Notes under the pieces: model-generated | The model's input: only the letters and a program-made list of their open reading frames with translations | Told to the model about the DNA's origin: nothing | The model's database searches: none | Translations under genes and position numbers: made by a program | Assembly: GCA_900756765.1 (NCBI GenBank) | Contig: CAAELE010000026.1 | Coordinates: forward strand, 1 to 16,997 | Source: an uncultured Collinsella sp. | GTDB lineage: Bacteria > Actinomycetota > Coriobacteriia > Coriobacteriales > Coriobacteriaceae | Reading direction: 5' to 3' | Length of the DNA: 16,997 nucleotides | Shown here: positions 6,668 to 14,033 of the stretch, piece by piece | Layout: every line of letters starts with the position of its first letter | How positions within the stretch are numbered: position 1 is the first letter of the stretch

Positions 6668-6718
6668 GAGGCCTTAACCCAACGCGGCCTCGCCCACTAT
6701 ATGGATCCATAAGGAGGA
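6668..6718 (+). promoter_or_regulatory. Hairpin, palindrome and ribosome binding site before amidohydrolase
   Basis: GAGGCC (6668-6673) can pair with GGCCTC (6686-6691). TATGGATCCATA (6700-6711) is a perfect 12-bp palindrome touching the AAGGAGG site (6711-6717), which is 4 nt before the ATG at 6722. The palindrome could be an operator or a small stem restricting the ribosome site. Confidence 0.45.
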
Positions 6719-6721
6719 ACC

Positions 6722-7999
6722 ATGTCCACTAAGTATGCAATCGTTGGCGGCAAGCTCATCGACGGTACCGGTGCCGAGCCGGTCGAGAACTCCCTCGTTC
6801 TCGTCGACGACAATGGCAAGATCGAGTATGCCGGTGTCATGCAGGACCTTCCCGAGGGCGTTGAGGTTATCGACGCGGCCGGCAAGACCGTCCTTCCCGG
6901 CCTGATCGACACCCACCTGCACTTCTCGGGCAACCTGACCGACGATGACACCGACTGGGTTATGCAGCCGCTCCTCGAGAAGCAGGCCGTCGCCGTCAAG
7001 CAGGCCTACGACTGCCTCACCCACGGCCTTACCACCGTCTGCGAGATCGGCCGCTTTGGTATCCAGATCCGCGACTGCATCGACAAGGGCGTCTTCAAGG
7101 GCCCGCGCGTTCTGGCAACCGGCCTTGGCTTCTGCCGCGTTGCCGGCCACGGCGACTCCCACCACTGCAGCCAGGAGCTCAACAAGGAATCGCACCCCTG
7201 GGGCGATCAGGTCGACGGTCCTTGGGATCTGCGTAAGGCCGTCCGTCGTCGCCTGCGCGAGAACCCCGATGCCATCAAGATCTGGGCTACCGGTGGCGGC
7301 ATCTGGCGCTGGGACTCCGGCCGCGACCAGCACTACTGCTCCGAGGAGATCCAGGCCGTGGTCGAAGAGGCAAAGATGGTCGGCATCCCCGTGTGGAGCC
7401 ACTGCTACAACAACCACGCCGCTGCCTACGATTCCGTTCGCTTTGGCTGCGAGCAGTTGATTCACGGCTTCGATATCGATGAGCGCACCATGGACCTCAT
7501 GGCCGAGCAGGGCACCTTCTTCACCCCGACGATCGCCTTCCTGCCCACCTGGTACGCCACCTATCCGCCCGTCTACGTCCCCGAGCTGCACGACAAGTAC
7601 GAGGGCACCCTGGTCGAGAAGGAGCTGCAGCGCAACTACGACTGCCTGCGCGAGGCCAAGAAGCGCGGCGTCGTCATGACGATCGGCTCCGACTCCTTCT
7701 CCTTCGTCACCCCGTACGGCACCTGCTCCATCGAGGAGATGTACGAGTTCGTCGACAAGATCGGCTTCACCCCGGTCGAGACCATCACCTGCGCCACCCT
7801 CAACGGTGCCAAGATGTGCCACATCGAGGACGAGACCGGTTCCATCGAGGCCGGCAAGTGCGCCGACCTGCTGGTCGTCAACGGTGACGTCGCCGCTGAC
7901 ATTCACGTGCTCAACACCGACAACATGGACGTCATCATGAAGGACGGCTGGATCGTCGAGGCTGGCACCTTTGGCGAGGCCAACAAATACAGCGCCTAA
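6722..7999 (+). CDS. Metal-dependent amidohydrolase (COG1228, imidazolonepropionase/prolidase-like)
   Basis: This 425-residue cytoplasmic protein has the amidohydrolase layout. An N-terminal beta-sandwich strand leads to VLPGLIDTHLHF with metal-binding H65 and H67. A probable carboxylated lysine K186 (AIKIWATGG) is followed by H227 (WSHCYN), H248 (LIHGF) and catalytic D324 (IGSDSF), then a returning C-terminal strand with SIEAGKCADLLV (374-385). This complete set indicates an active binuclear enzyme of the imidazolonepropionase-related branch, whose known members cleave cyclic amides or Xaa-Pro and acyl-amino acid dipeptides. Its position behind the permease suggests hydrolysis of an imported amino acid derivative. 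AAGGAGG lies 4 nt before the ATG. The exact substrate is not predictable. Confidence 0.9.
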   Translation: MSTKYAIVGGKLIDGTGAEPVENSLVLVDDNGKIEYAGVMQDLPEGVEVIDAAGKTVLPGLIDTHLHFSGNLTDDDTDWVMQPLLEKQAVAVKQAYDCLTHGLTTVCEIGRFGIQIRDCIDKGVFKGPRVLATGLGFCRVAGHGDSHHCSQELNKESHPWGDQVDGPWDLRKAVRRRLRENPDAIKIWATGGGIWRWDSGRDQHYCSEEIQAVVEEAKMVGIPVWSHCYNNHAAAYDSVRFGCEQLIHGFDIDERTMDLMAEQGTFFTPTIAFLPTWYATYPPVYVPELHDKYEGTLVEKELQRNYDCLREAKKRGVVMTIGSDSFSFVTPYGTCSIEEMYEFVDKIGFTPVETITCATLNGAKMCHIEDETGSIEAGKCADLLVVNGDVAADIHVLNTDNMDVIMKDGWIVEAGTFGEANKYSA

Positions 8000-8040
8000 G
8001 ATACCGTTTGTCGATGGCTGGATGTAAAACACAGTTTTTG

Positions 8041-8055
8041 ATTGCATAATGCAAT
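8041..8055. promoter_or_regulatory. Palindromic operator-like site with CATAAT core
   Basis: ATTGCAT-A-ATGCAAT is a perfect 7+1+7 palindrome 41 nt after the amidohydrolase stop. Its CATAAT (8045-8050) could also act as a -10 box for the kinase operon. ACCGTTTGT (8003-8011) and ACAGTTTTT (8031-8039) upstream resemble LytTR half-sites, though their 28-bp spacing is not the usual ~21 bp. Confidence 0.45.
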
Positions 8056-8057
8056 GG

Positions 8058-8085
8058 AGAGGGTCGCTTGCGGCCCTCTTTATTG
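8058..8085 (+). terminator. Terminator or attenuator between amidohydrolase and kinase
   Basis: AGAGGGTCGC (8058-8067) pairs with GCGGCCCTCT (8070-8079), including one G-U pair, followed by TTTATT. It ends the permease/amidohydrolase operon, or, if the CATAAT at 8045 is a promoter, lies in the leader of the kinase mRNA. Confidence 0.65.
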
Positions 8086-8116
8086 CTATGGGTGCTACGG
8101 ACAAGAGGGGATGACG

Positions 8117-9502
8117 GTGGATTTAAACAGGCTGATTCTGGGCAAGAGCTACAACTCTACCAAGGTCTTTCGTACGGCCCAGCATGTGGTCCAGGCCATC
8201 CTGCTCGGCGTTGTCGTTCCGGCGCTTATCCTGCTGCTTATCTGGGATTTAACCGATAACCCCAATCCCGTTCCGGGCGTTGTCGTTATTGCCGGCATGG
8301 TCATGCTGTGCTTCTTTTTCTCGTATGTCTTTGTGGTCCCCGACGACCTCACATCGAGCGCAACCGACCGTACGCTCGCCATCGCATCAAAAATATTCGC
8401 CTACACGTCGCGCGGCCTTACGCCCGAAGCGGCCCTGGGCGCCTCTAAAATTATCCTGTCCGAGACCATCGCCTCTGCCATCTGCTTTACCGATGGCAAA
8501 CAGGTGTTGGCAAGTTGGGGCGAGGACTCGGCAAAGTGCCCCGCCGGCACCCCGGTCGTGCTCAAGACCACGCTCAGTGTGATTGAGACGGGCGAGCAGA
8601 GCGTGTTTTCGCGTGACACCTCCAATGAGACGGGCGGCTATTTTCCCCGCCTGCGCGCCGGCATCGTCGCGCCGCTTACCGTGCGCGGGCATTGCGTGGG
8701 CACACTCGAGCTGTATTACCCTCGCCTGAGCAGCATCGATATGCGCCAGACGGCCCTTGCCTCGGGTTTTGCCGACCTAATTTCCACGCAGCTCGCCAGC
8801 TTTGAGCTCGAGCGCCAGGACGAGCTCACAGCCCGCGTTGAGCTTCGCGCCCTGCAGTCGCAGGTCGACCCGCATTTTCTATTCAATACCATTAGCACGA
8901 TCGTGTCGCTCGTTCGAACCGAGCCCGACAAGGCGCGATCGCTGCTGATTGACTTTTCCAACTACTATCGTCAGACGCTTTCTGACTCCGATACGCTCAC
9001 CACGCTCGAGCACGAGGTGGAACAGGGCACTCGTTATATCAATCTTATGCAGGCCCGTTATGGCGACGGCCGTCTGCGCGTTTCGGTCGACATCGACTTT
9101 GAGGTGCGCGACAGCCTGGTACCGCCGTTTATCTTGCAGCCGCTGCTCGAAAACTGCATCAAGCATGCGCAGCGCGAGATCGAGCCGCTTTCTATTCGTG
9201 TTAGGGCTTTTGAGACCGATGACGGCTTGGAGATCATCGTCGAAGATGACGGCATCGGGATGAGCGAAGAAGTCTGCGCGCATCTGTTTGAGCAGCATCG
9301 CCGAGAGGAACCCGAGAGCATTACCGCCGACGGCTCCGTTAAGCGAGGTTGCGGCCTGGCGCTCTTCAACGTGCTTCAGCGCATCCATTTCTTTTACGGA
9401 GAAGATTCTGGTATGCGCGTGAAGTCCCAGGAGGGCGTGGGAACGCAGGTCATCGTTGAGTTGAACGGCGAGCCACATGAGCCGGCGCCGTTGACGGTGT
9501 AG
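8117..9502 (+). CDS. LytS-like sensor histidine kinase (TCS 1)
   Basis: With the GTG start the protein has 461 residues. Two hydrophobic helices (~25-43, ~54-73) are followed by a GAF-like region (~85-225; AGIVAPL, VGTLELYY), then a His_kinase core with phosphoacceptor H253 in QVDPHFLFNT. The ATPase region has N346 (LLENCIKHA) and DDGIGM (377-382). Classical LytS/BtsS kinases have a multi-helix 5TMR-LYT sensor domain; here only two helices precede the GAF, so input may be cytoplasmic or membrane-near. The usual NPHFLFN reads DPHFLFN. GTG 8117 is favoured because AGAGGGG ends 6 nt before it; ATG 8111 abuts that site. The response regulator follows after 38 bp. The ligand is unknown; pyruvate-type signals are known for relatives. 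Confidence 0.9.
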   Translation: MDLNRLILGKSYNSTKVFRTAQHVVQAILLGVVVPALILLLIWDLTDNPNPVPGVVVIAGMVMLCFFFSYVFVVPDDLTSSATDRTLAIASKIFAYTSRGLTPEAALGASKIILSETIASAICFTDGKQVLASWGEDSAKCPAGTPVVLKTTLSVIETGEQSVFSRDTSNETGGYFPRLRAGIVAPLTVRGHCVGTLELYYPRLSSIDMRQTALASGFADLISTQLASFELERQDELTARVELRALQSQVDPHFLFNTISTIVSLVRTEPDKARSLLIDFSNYYRQTLSDSDTLTTLEHEVEQGTRYINLMQARYGDGRLRVSVDIDFEVRDSLVPPFILQPLLENCIKHAQREIEPLSIRVRAFETDDGLEIIVEDDGIGMSEEVCAHLFEQHRREEPESITADGSVKRGCGLALFNVLQRIHFFYGEDSGMRVKSQEGVGTQVIVELNGEPHEPAPLTV

Positions 9503-9540
9503 CACGCGGTTGGATTGAGAGAAAAAGAGGGAAAGCGCAT

Positions 9541-10275
9541 ATGTCCGAAGGCTGGAACATCCTGGTGGTTGATGACGAGCCCCCAATTAGGGCTGAGCTA
9601 CGCTATCTGTTGGAAAAGGATACGCGTGTGGGTCAGATTGCCGAGGCGGGCAATGTCACCGAAGCCGTGGAGTCGATTCTGTCGAACAAGCCCGACGTGC
9701 TGTTTTTAGACATTACCATGCCCGGTCGCTCGGGAATTGAGCTTGCCGAGACCCTGCAAAACCTAAAGAGGCCGCCGGTCGTGGTGTTTGTGACGGCATT
9801 TGCCGAGTATGCGGCCGATGCCTATAACCTCGATGCTGTCGATTACGTCGTCAAACCGGTCGAGGATGCCCGCCTGTCAAAGGCGCTCGACAAGATCGAG
9901 ACTGCCCTGGGCGCTCGCCGTGTCGTCCATGCTCCGCGCCAGCCTTTGCGCCTGGCGGTGGATCGCGGGGGCAAAAAGGTGTTCATTCCCGTGGCGGATG
10001 TCTGCTACTTTGAGGCGCGCGCCGATTTTTGCAACGCCGTCTGTGCCGATGGAACGTATCTGATCAATGAGTCGATTTCCTCGCTCGAGCGCCGCTTGGC
10101 CTCCGAGGGCTTTATCCGCGTCCACCGCAGCTATCTGGTCAATTTGGAAGACGTGCACAATGTCGAGATCGGCTCCACGGGCCTGATGGAGCTCAGGCTC
10201 GACCGTGTGAGCTCGACGGTGCCCGTGTCCCGTCGTCGCGCTGCCGAGGTCAAATCGCACTTGGGGCTAGCGTAA
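9541..10275 (+). CDS. LytTR-family response regulator (TCS 1)
   Basis: The protein has 244 residues. An N-terminal receiver domain carries the acidic pair DD (11-12), phosphoacceptor D57 (LFLDITMPG), T84 (FVTAF) and K104 (VVKPVED). A C-terminal LytTR DNA-binding domain (~140-240) contains the typical FIRVHRSYLVNL block and PVSRRRAAEV end. It should be phosphorylated by the kinase encoded 38 bp upstream and bind paired direct repeats at promoters. The ATG at 9541 is preceded by GAGGG ~10 nt upstream. Its closest relative in the window is the second LytTR regulator at 15446. Targets are not shown; neighbouring permease or transporter promoters are candidates. Confidence 0.93.
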   Translation: MSEGWNILVVDDEPPIRAELRYLLEKDTRVGQIAEAGNVTEAVESILSNKPDVLFLDITMPGRSGIELAETLQNLKRPPVVVFVTAFAEYAADAYNLDAVDYVVKPVEDARLSKALDKIETALGARRVVHAPRQPLRLAVDRGGKKVFIPVADVCYFEARADFCNAVCADGTYLINESISSLERRLASEGFIRVHRSYLVNLEDVHNVEIGSTGLMELRLDRVSSTVPVSRRRAAEVKSHLGLA

Positions 10276-10306
10276 GGGTCGGTGTGCCATCGTTTGCCGT
10301 TACAGG

Positions 10307-10337
10307 TTTGGCATGACTGTGCGGTGGGCATAATGGA
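10307..10337 (+). promoter_or_regulatory. Putative promoter of the Zn-phospholipase-like gene
   Basis: GGGCATAATGGA (10326-10337) contains a CATAAT -10-like box, with TTTGGC (10307-10312) 16 bp upstream as a possible -35. A near-identical box precedes the next two transcription units (11363, 12763). The start codon lies 38 nt downstream of the box. Confidence 0.45.
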
Positions 10338-10366
10338 TTGCATCGAATGAAATCGAAAGGATTATT

Positions 10367-11311
10367 ATGCCCGCGCTCATTACGCATCATCTGTTTGGCG
10401 AGGAAAGCATCGACCGTCTTCCGCAGGGCGTTATCACGTCCGACGAGGAGCGCATCGCCTTTATCCTGGGAAACCAAGGTCCCGACCCGTTTTTCTTCCA
10501 CATGCTCACGCCGCGCATCTCCGACTGCATGTCGCTTGCTCAGGTCATGCACCGCTCGCGCATGTCGCGCCAATTCTCGTGCCTGCGCGACGGCGTGTCG
10601 CACCTGCAGCCGCGCGATGCCAATCTGGGTCGCGCCTTTGCGCTGGGCCTGCTGTCGCACTATGTGCTCGATCGCAATGCCCACCCCTTTGTCTACGAGC
10701 AGCAGTTTGGCATTGTCGAGTCCGATCCCGAGCTCGAGGCTTCGGGCAGTCAAGTTCATGCCGTGCTCGAAAGCGACCTGGACGTGCTGATGCTGCAGCT
10801 CAAGCGCGATGGGGCTACGGTCGAGGATTATCCGCCGGCGGGCGAGATCGTCACTACCGACCGCATCAATCGCGTTGCCGGTGTGCTGATGAGCTATGTT
10901 GCCGGACGCGTGTACGGCATCGATATCCCGGTGGGAGAGTACGGCGGCGCCGTAGCCGACATGCAGCTGCTCTACCGCACTATCGAGCCCGCCGGTTCGG
11001 CCAAGACGCGCGCGATTGCCCTGCTCGAGGGCTTGGTGCACGATTATTCGCTGCTCGACGGCCTTGCGCACCGCGTGACGACCGAGCTGCCCGAGCGTAC
11101 CGGCAACCTGGGCCACTTGGCATGGAAGAACCCCTTTACCGATGAGGTCTCGACCGAGAGCTTCCCCGAGGTCTTTGACCGCGCACTGCTCGATTACGAG
11201 CTCACCGTCGCCCGCTTTATCGAGACCGGCGATATGGAAGCCGTGACCAACCACGTCAATTACAGCGGTCGCGTGCTCGGCGCCGACGAAGAGTTCGACC
11301 GCGAGGAGTAG
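10367..11311 (+). CDS. Zinc-dependent phospholipase C-like protein
   Basis: This 314-residue protein matches the Zn_dep_PLPC family (zinc-dependent phospholipase C fold, common as uncharacterised proteins in Gram-positive anaerobes). Putative metal ligands are H7/H8 (ITHHLF), D40 and H45 (GNQGPDPFFFH), and the H98-x3-D102-x3-H106 helix (GLLSHYVLDRNAHPF). No signal peptide is seen, so unlike clostridial alpha-toxin it is probably cytoplasmic. Lipase activity is therefore uncertain; another phosphodiester or phosphate-ester substrate is possible. GAAAGGA lies 5 nt before the ATG. It has its own putative promoter after TCS 1 and precedes an MFS transporter by 101 bp. Confidence 0.8.
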   Translation: MPALITHHLFGEESIDRLPQGVITSDEERIAFILGNQGPDPFFFHMLTPRISDCMSLAQVMHRSRMSRQFSCLRDGVSHLQPRDANLGRAFALGLLSHYVLDRNAHPFVYEQQFGIVESDPELEASGSQVHAVLESDLDVLMLQLKRDGATVEDYPPAGEIVTTDRINRVAGVLMSYVAGRVYGIDIPVGEYGGAVADMQLLYRTIEPAGSAKTRAIALLEGLVHDYSLLDGLAHRVTTELPERTGNLGHLAWKNPFTDEVSTESFPEVFDRALLDYELTVARFIETGDMEAVTNHVNYSGRVLGADEEFDREE

Positions 11312-11362
11312 GGCTCGTGCGTGCCCCTTTGCCGAATCCTTACCGGTGCCTCTGGACAATTG

Positions 11363-11374
11363 GGGTACGATGAA
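11363..11374 (+). promoter_or_regulatory. Putative -10 region of the MFS transporter gene
   Basis: GGGTACGATGAA carries TACGAT and matches the GGG(T/C)A(T/C)(A/G)ATG pattern seen at 10326 and 12763. No good -35 hexamer is present at 16-18 bp, so recognition would depend on the extended -10. The box begins 50 nt before the start codon. Confidence 0.35.
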
Positions 11375-11412
11375 CTAACTGCATATCGGGCGAATACGAA
11401 GGGGCCCTGTCC

Positions 11413-12663
11413 ATGAAATACACCAAGCTCGAGCGTAACTGGGTTATGTACGATGTGGGCAATTCGGCCCTCGTGTTGCTCAATACCTCGGTGGTGCCCA
11501 TCTACTTTAACGCCATCAATACCGGTGCTTCCTCGGCAGACCTGATGGTCGCTTGGGGCAACGCGCAGACGATTGCCTCGCTGGTCATTGCCATGCTCAT
11601 GCCCATTCTGGGCGCGCTTGCCGACTACGCTGGCAACAAGATCAAGTTCTTCTTGGGTTTCTTCCTCACGGGCCTGGTTCTTTGCCTGGCGCAGGCTATC
11701 CCAATGTCCGCCATGGCATTTTTGACCGTGTACGTGCTGTGCACCATCGGCCTTAACTCTTCTATGACGTTCTACGACGCCATGCTGCCCGACATTACCA
11801 CCGACGAGCGCATGGACGCCGTGTCCAGCTCGGGCTATGCCTGGGGCTACATCGGTTCCACCGTGCCGTTCATCATCTGCCTGGCGCTCATCATGGGTGG
11901 CCCCGCTCTTGGTGTCCCCACCATACTGGCAACGCGTCTGTCGTTTATCATCACTGGTGCCTGGTGGCTCATCTTTACTCTGCCGCTCATTCGCACCTAT
12001 AAGCAAAAGTACGGTCGCGAGCGCGGTCCCGAGGACACCATCGGCCACATCGTGGGCGGTGTGTTCTCCGAGGTCGGACACACCATGCGCGAGATCGCCC
12101 ACAACAAGACCGTGCTGGTCTACATGATCGCGTTCTTCTTCTATATCGATGGCGTCCACACGGTCATTTCTATGGCCACCAGTTACGGCTCGGCTTTGGG
12201 CATCGATTCGACGCAGCTGGTCCTGGCGCTGCTCGTTACGCAGTTTGTGGCTTTTCCGTCTGCCATCATCTACGGCAAGCTCGCCGGACGCGTGGGCACG
12301 CTCAACATGATCCTGGTGGCCGTCGCCGCCTACATGGGCATTGTGCTGTTCGCCGCGTTCTTCCTAAAGACTGCCTTTGAGTTTTGGGTGCTTGCCATTA
12401 TGGTCGGCCTGTTCCAGGGCGGCGTGCAGGCGCTCAGCCGTAGCTACTTTGGCCGCATTATCCCCAAGGAAAAGTCCAACGAGTACTACGGCTTCTTTGA
12501 CATCTTTGGTCGTTATGCAAGCGTTATGGGCACCTTCCTGGTGTCGATCGTCACCTCGCTGACCGGCAACCCGTCGCTGGGCGTCCTTTCTATTGGCGTT
12601 CTGCTGGTTGTCGGCTTTGTGCTGCTGGTCCGTCTGTCCCGCATGACTCAGGCGGCGGCGTAA
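11413..12663 (+). CDS. MFS transporter, UMF1 / Atg22-like
   Basis: The protein has 416 residues and about twelve hydrophobic segments. Family-like features are an N-terminal NWVMYDVGNSA motif (9-19), SSSGYAWGYIGS (137-148) after the first helices, and a LFQGGVQALSRSYFGRIIP block near 335-353. These are characteristic of the UMF1 branch of the major facilitator superfamily, related to yeast vacuolar Atg22 amino acid effluxers. It is expected in the cytoplasmic membrane, possibly exporting amino acids or small metabolites; the substrate is not known. AAGGGG ends 8 nt before the ATG. It sits between the two LytS/LytTR systems and could be a target of one. Confidence 0.88.
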   Translation: MKYTKLERNWVMYDVGNSALVLLNTSVVPIYFNAINTGASSADLMVAWGNAQTIASLVIAMLMPILGALADYAGNKIKFFLGFFLTGLVLCLAQAIPMSAMAFLTVYVLCTIGLNSSMTFYDAMLPDITTDERMDAVSSSGYAWGYIGSTVPFIICLALIMGGPALGVPTILATRLSFIITGAWWLIFTLPLIRTYKQKYGRERGPEDTIGHIVGGVFSEVGHTMREIAHNKTVLVYMIAFFFYIDGVHTVISMATSYGSALGIDSTQLVLALLVTQFVAFPSAIIYGKLAGRVGTLNMILVAVAAYMGIVLFAAFFLKTAFEFWVLAIMVGLFQGGVQALSRSYFGRIIPKEKSNEYYGFFDIFGRYASVMGTFLVSIVTSLTGNPSLGVLSIGVLLVVGFVLLVRLSRMTQAAA

Positions 12664-12675
12664 GGCAACCGGGCT

Positions 12676-12774
12676 CAGTACAGCATTTGTGCCTATCTGC
12701 AGTACTCTTTTGGAAGTAGCCGCATAAATCATTCTGACTTCCGAACAATGTTTAGCCCAAGTGGGTATGATGGA
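12676..12774 (+). promoter_or_regulatory. Promoter/operator cluster before the glycosyltransferase operon
   Basis: Two CAGTAC direct repeats start 24 bp apart (12676 and 12700), each followed by a TTTTG-like tail. GGAAGT (12712-12717) and ACTTCC (12737-12742) form an inverted repeat with a 19-nt spacer. GGGTATGATGGA (12763-12774) is an extended -10-like box. LytTR regulators bind paired direct repeats, so this is a plausible binding region, unproven. Confidence 0.4.
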
Positions 12775-12787
12775 ATCAGCTAGGTCG

Positions 12788-12823
12788 CGGGGCGTCGCCT
12801 GTGTTTGGCGGCGCCCCGTTTTT
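12788..12823 (+). terminator. Strong hairpin with T-tract in the glycosyltransferase leader
   Basis: CGGGGCGTCGCC (12788-12799) pairs with GGCGGCGCCCCG (12807-12818), with one G-U pair, followed by TTTTT (12819-12823). It lies 125 nt after the MFS stop, beyond the putative -10 at 12766, and only 8 nt before the AAGGAGG site at 12831. It may terminate MFS transcription or attenuate the downstream operon. Confidence 0.75.
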
Positions 12824-12845
12824 GTGTTGCAAGGAGGGTAAAGGT

Positions 12846-14033
12846 ATGAACGCCACGGTTGTGATCCCAACATATTGGGCGGGCGATGATACCCAAGCAA
12901 ACGCTCCCGGCACCTACGATCACTCGACGTCGCTCAATGCCGCCAACCCGGAACTCGATCGCTGCCTGACTTCACTCGAACAGGTGCGCGACATTCCGCG
13001 CATCATTCTCTTGGTGGTCTGTCCGGTTTCTGCCACACCCGACGTATCCCATCGCGTGCACGAAATCGTTAATGCGCATCCCACACTTAAGGTCACCGTC
13101 GTTACTAATACTCAGGCTTCGCGTGTTGCCGACCGCGTGGCACAGATTGCGCCCAAAGGCTCGGGCGAGTGCGTGAGCCTGCGCGGCTACGGCGCCATCC
13201 GCAACATGGGTCTTGCCTGCGCGGCGGTGCTGGGGCACGACGCGGTTGTGTTTTTGGATGACGACGAGACCGTCATCGATGCCGACTTTATGAAGCGTGC
13301 GACCTATGCGCTGGGCCAGCAGACGCGTCAGGGCCTGCCGATTTTAGTCAAGAGCGGATACTTTTACGATCGCGACGGGTCGCCGCTGGCTCCCACGGAC
13401 AAAGTGGGCATTTGCCATCGCTGGTGGACCAAGCGTATCGAGTTCAATCGCTGGATGAAAAAGGCGCTCTCGGGCACCCGCATCTCGCGCTCCAATTACG
13501 TATGCGGTGGCCTGATGGCCCTGCACGCCCGCGCCTTTACGCGTGTGGCCTTCGACCCGTTTATCACCCGCGGCGAGGATCTGGACTACCTGTTTAACAT
13601 GCGCATGTTCGGCTATGACGTGTGGTTCGATAACGAGTGGGCCGTGCGCCACTTGCCGCCCGAGTCCGAGAAGCGCTCGCCGCGCTTTATGCAGGACGTG
13701 TACCGTTGGTACTACGAGCGGGCCAAGCTGACGTTCGCCGCGCACCAAAAGGAGCTCATTCCGGTTACGGCCGCATCACTCATGCCCTATCCGGGTCCGT
13801 GGATCTCGCGCGAGCTCGACGACCGCGTGCGCAAGACCGCCATGGTTCGCAGCATGTTTACCCGCGAGCACGAGGGGTATCTGCGCATCTGGCGTCATGG
13901 TATTGACGAGGCCAAGACCTATGCCCGCCAAAACGCCGCAAGCTACCTGCGTTTTCAGAGTTTCTGGCCCAAGATCATGGACGAACTTTGGCGCGACGCA
14001 CAACTGATTAGCATCCTGGAGGGGGCTGAATGA
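12846..14033 (+). CDS. GT-A fold glycosyltransferase (family 2-like)
   Basis: This 395-residue protein starts TVVIPTY (4-10) and has FLDDDE (136-141), the DxD site for a nucleotide-sugar metal, followed by a RGEDLDY acceptor-side motif (242-248) and a conserved HLPPE (269-273). It should transfer a sugar to an unidentified acceptor, probably a cell-envelope or exopolysaccharide component. No membrane helix is seen. AAGGAGG (12831-12837) lies 8 nt before the chosen ATG; an in-frame ATG at 12801 falls inside the leader hairpin and is rejected. Its TGA overlaps the ATG of the second kinase, implying coupled translation. The pairing of a glycosyltransferase with a sensor kinase is unusual. Confidence 0.85.
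   Translation: MNATVVIPTYWAGDDTQANAPGTYDHSTSLNAANPELDRCLTSLEQVRDIPRIILLVVCPVSATPDVSHRVHEIVNAHPTLKVTVVTNTQASRVADRVAQIAPKGSGECVSLRGYGAIRNMGLACAAVLGHDAVVFLDDDETVIDADFMKRATYALGQQTRQGLPILVKSGYFYDRDGSPLAPTDKVGICHRWWTKRIEFNRWMKKALSGTRISRSNYVCGGLMALHARAFTRVAFDPFITRGEDLDYLFNMRMFGYDVWFDNEWAVRHLPPESEKRSPRFMQDVYRWYYERAKLTFAAHQKELIPVTAASLMPYPGPWISRELDDRVRKTAMVRSMFTREHEGYLRIWRHGIDEAKTYARQNAASYLRFQSFWPKIMDELWRDAQLISILEGAE

Noticed and set aside
6674..8104. Minus-strand frame of ~476 residues opposite the amidohydrolase
   Set aside because: Low-complexity antisense translation covering a gene with complete catalytic motifs; no ribosome site.
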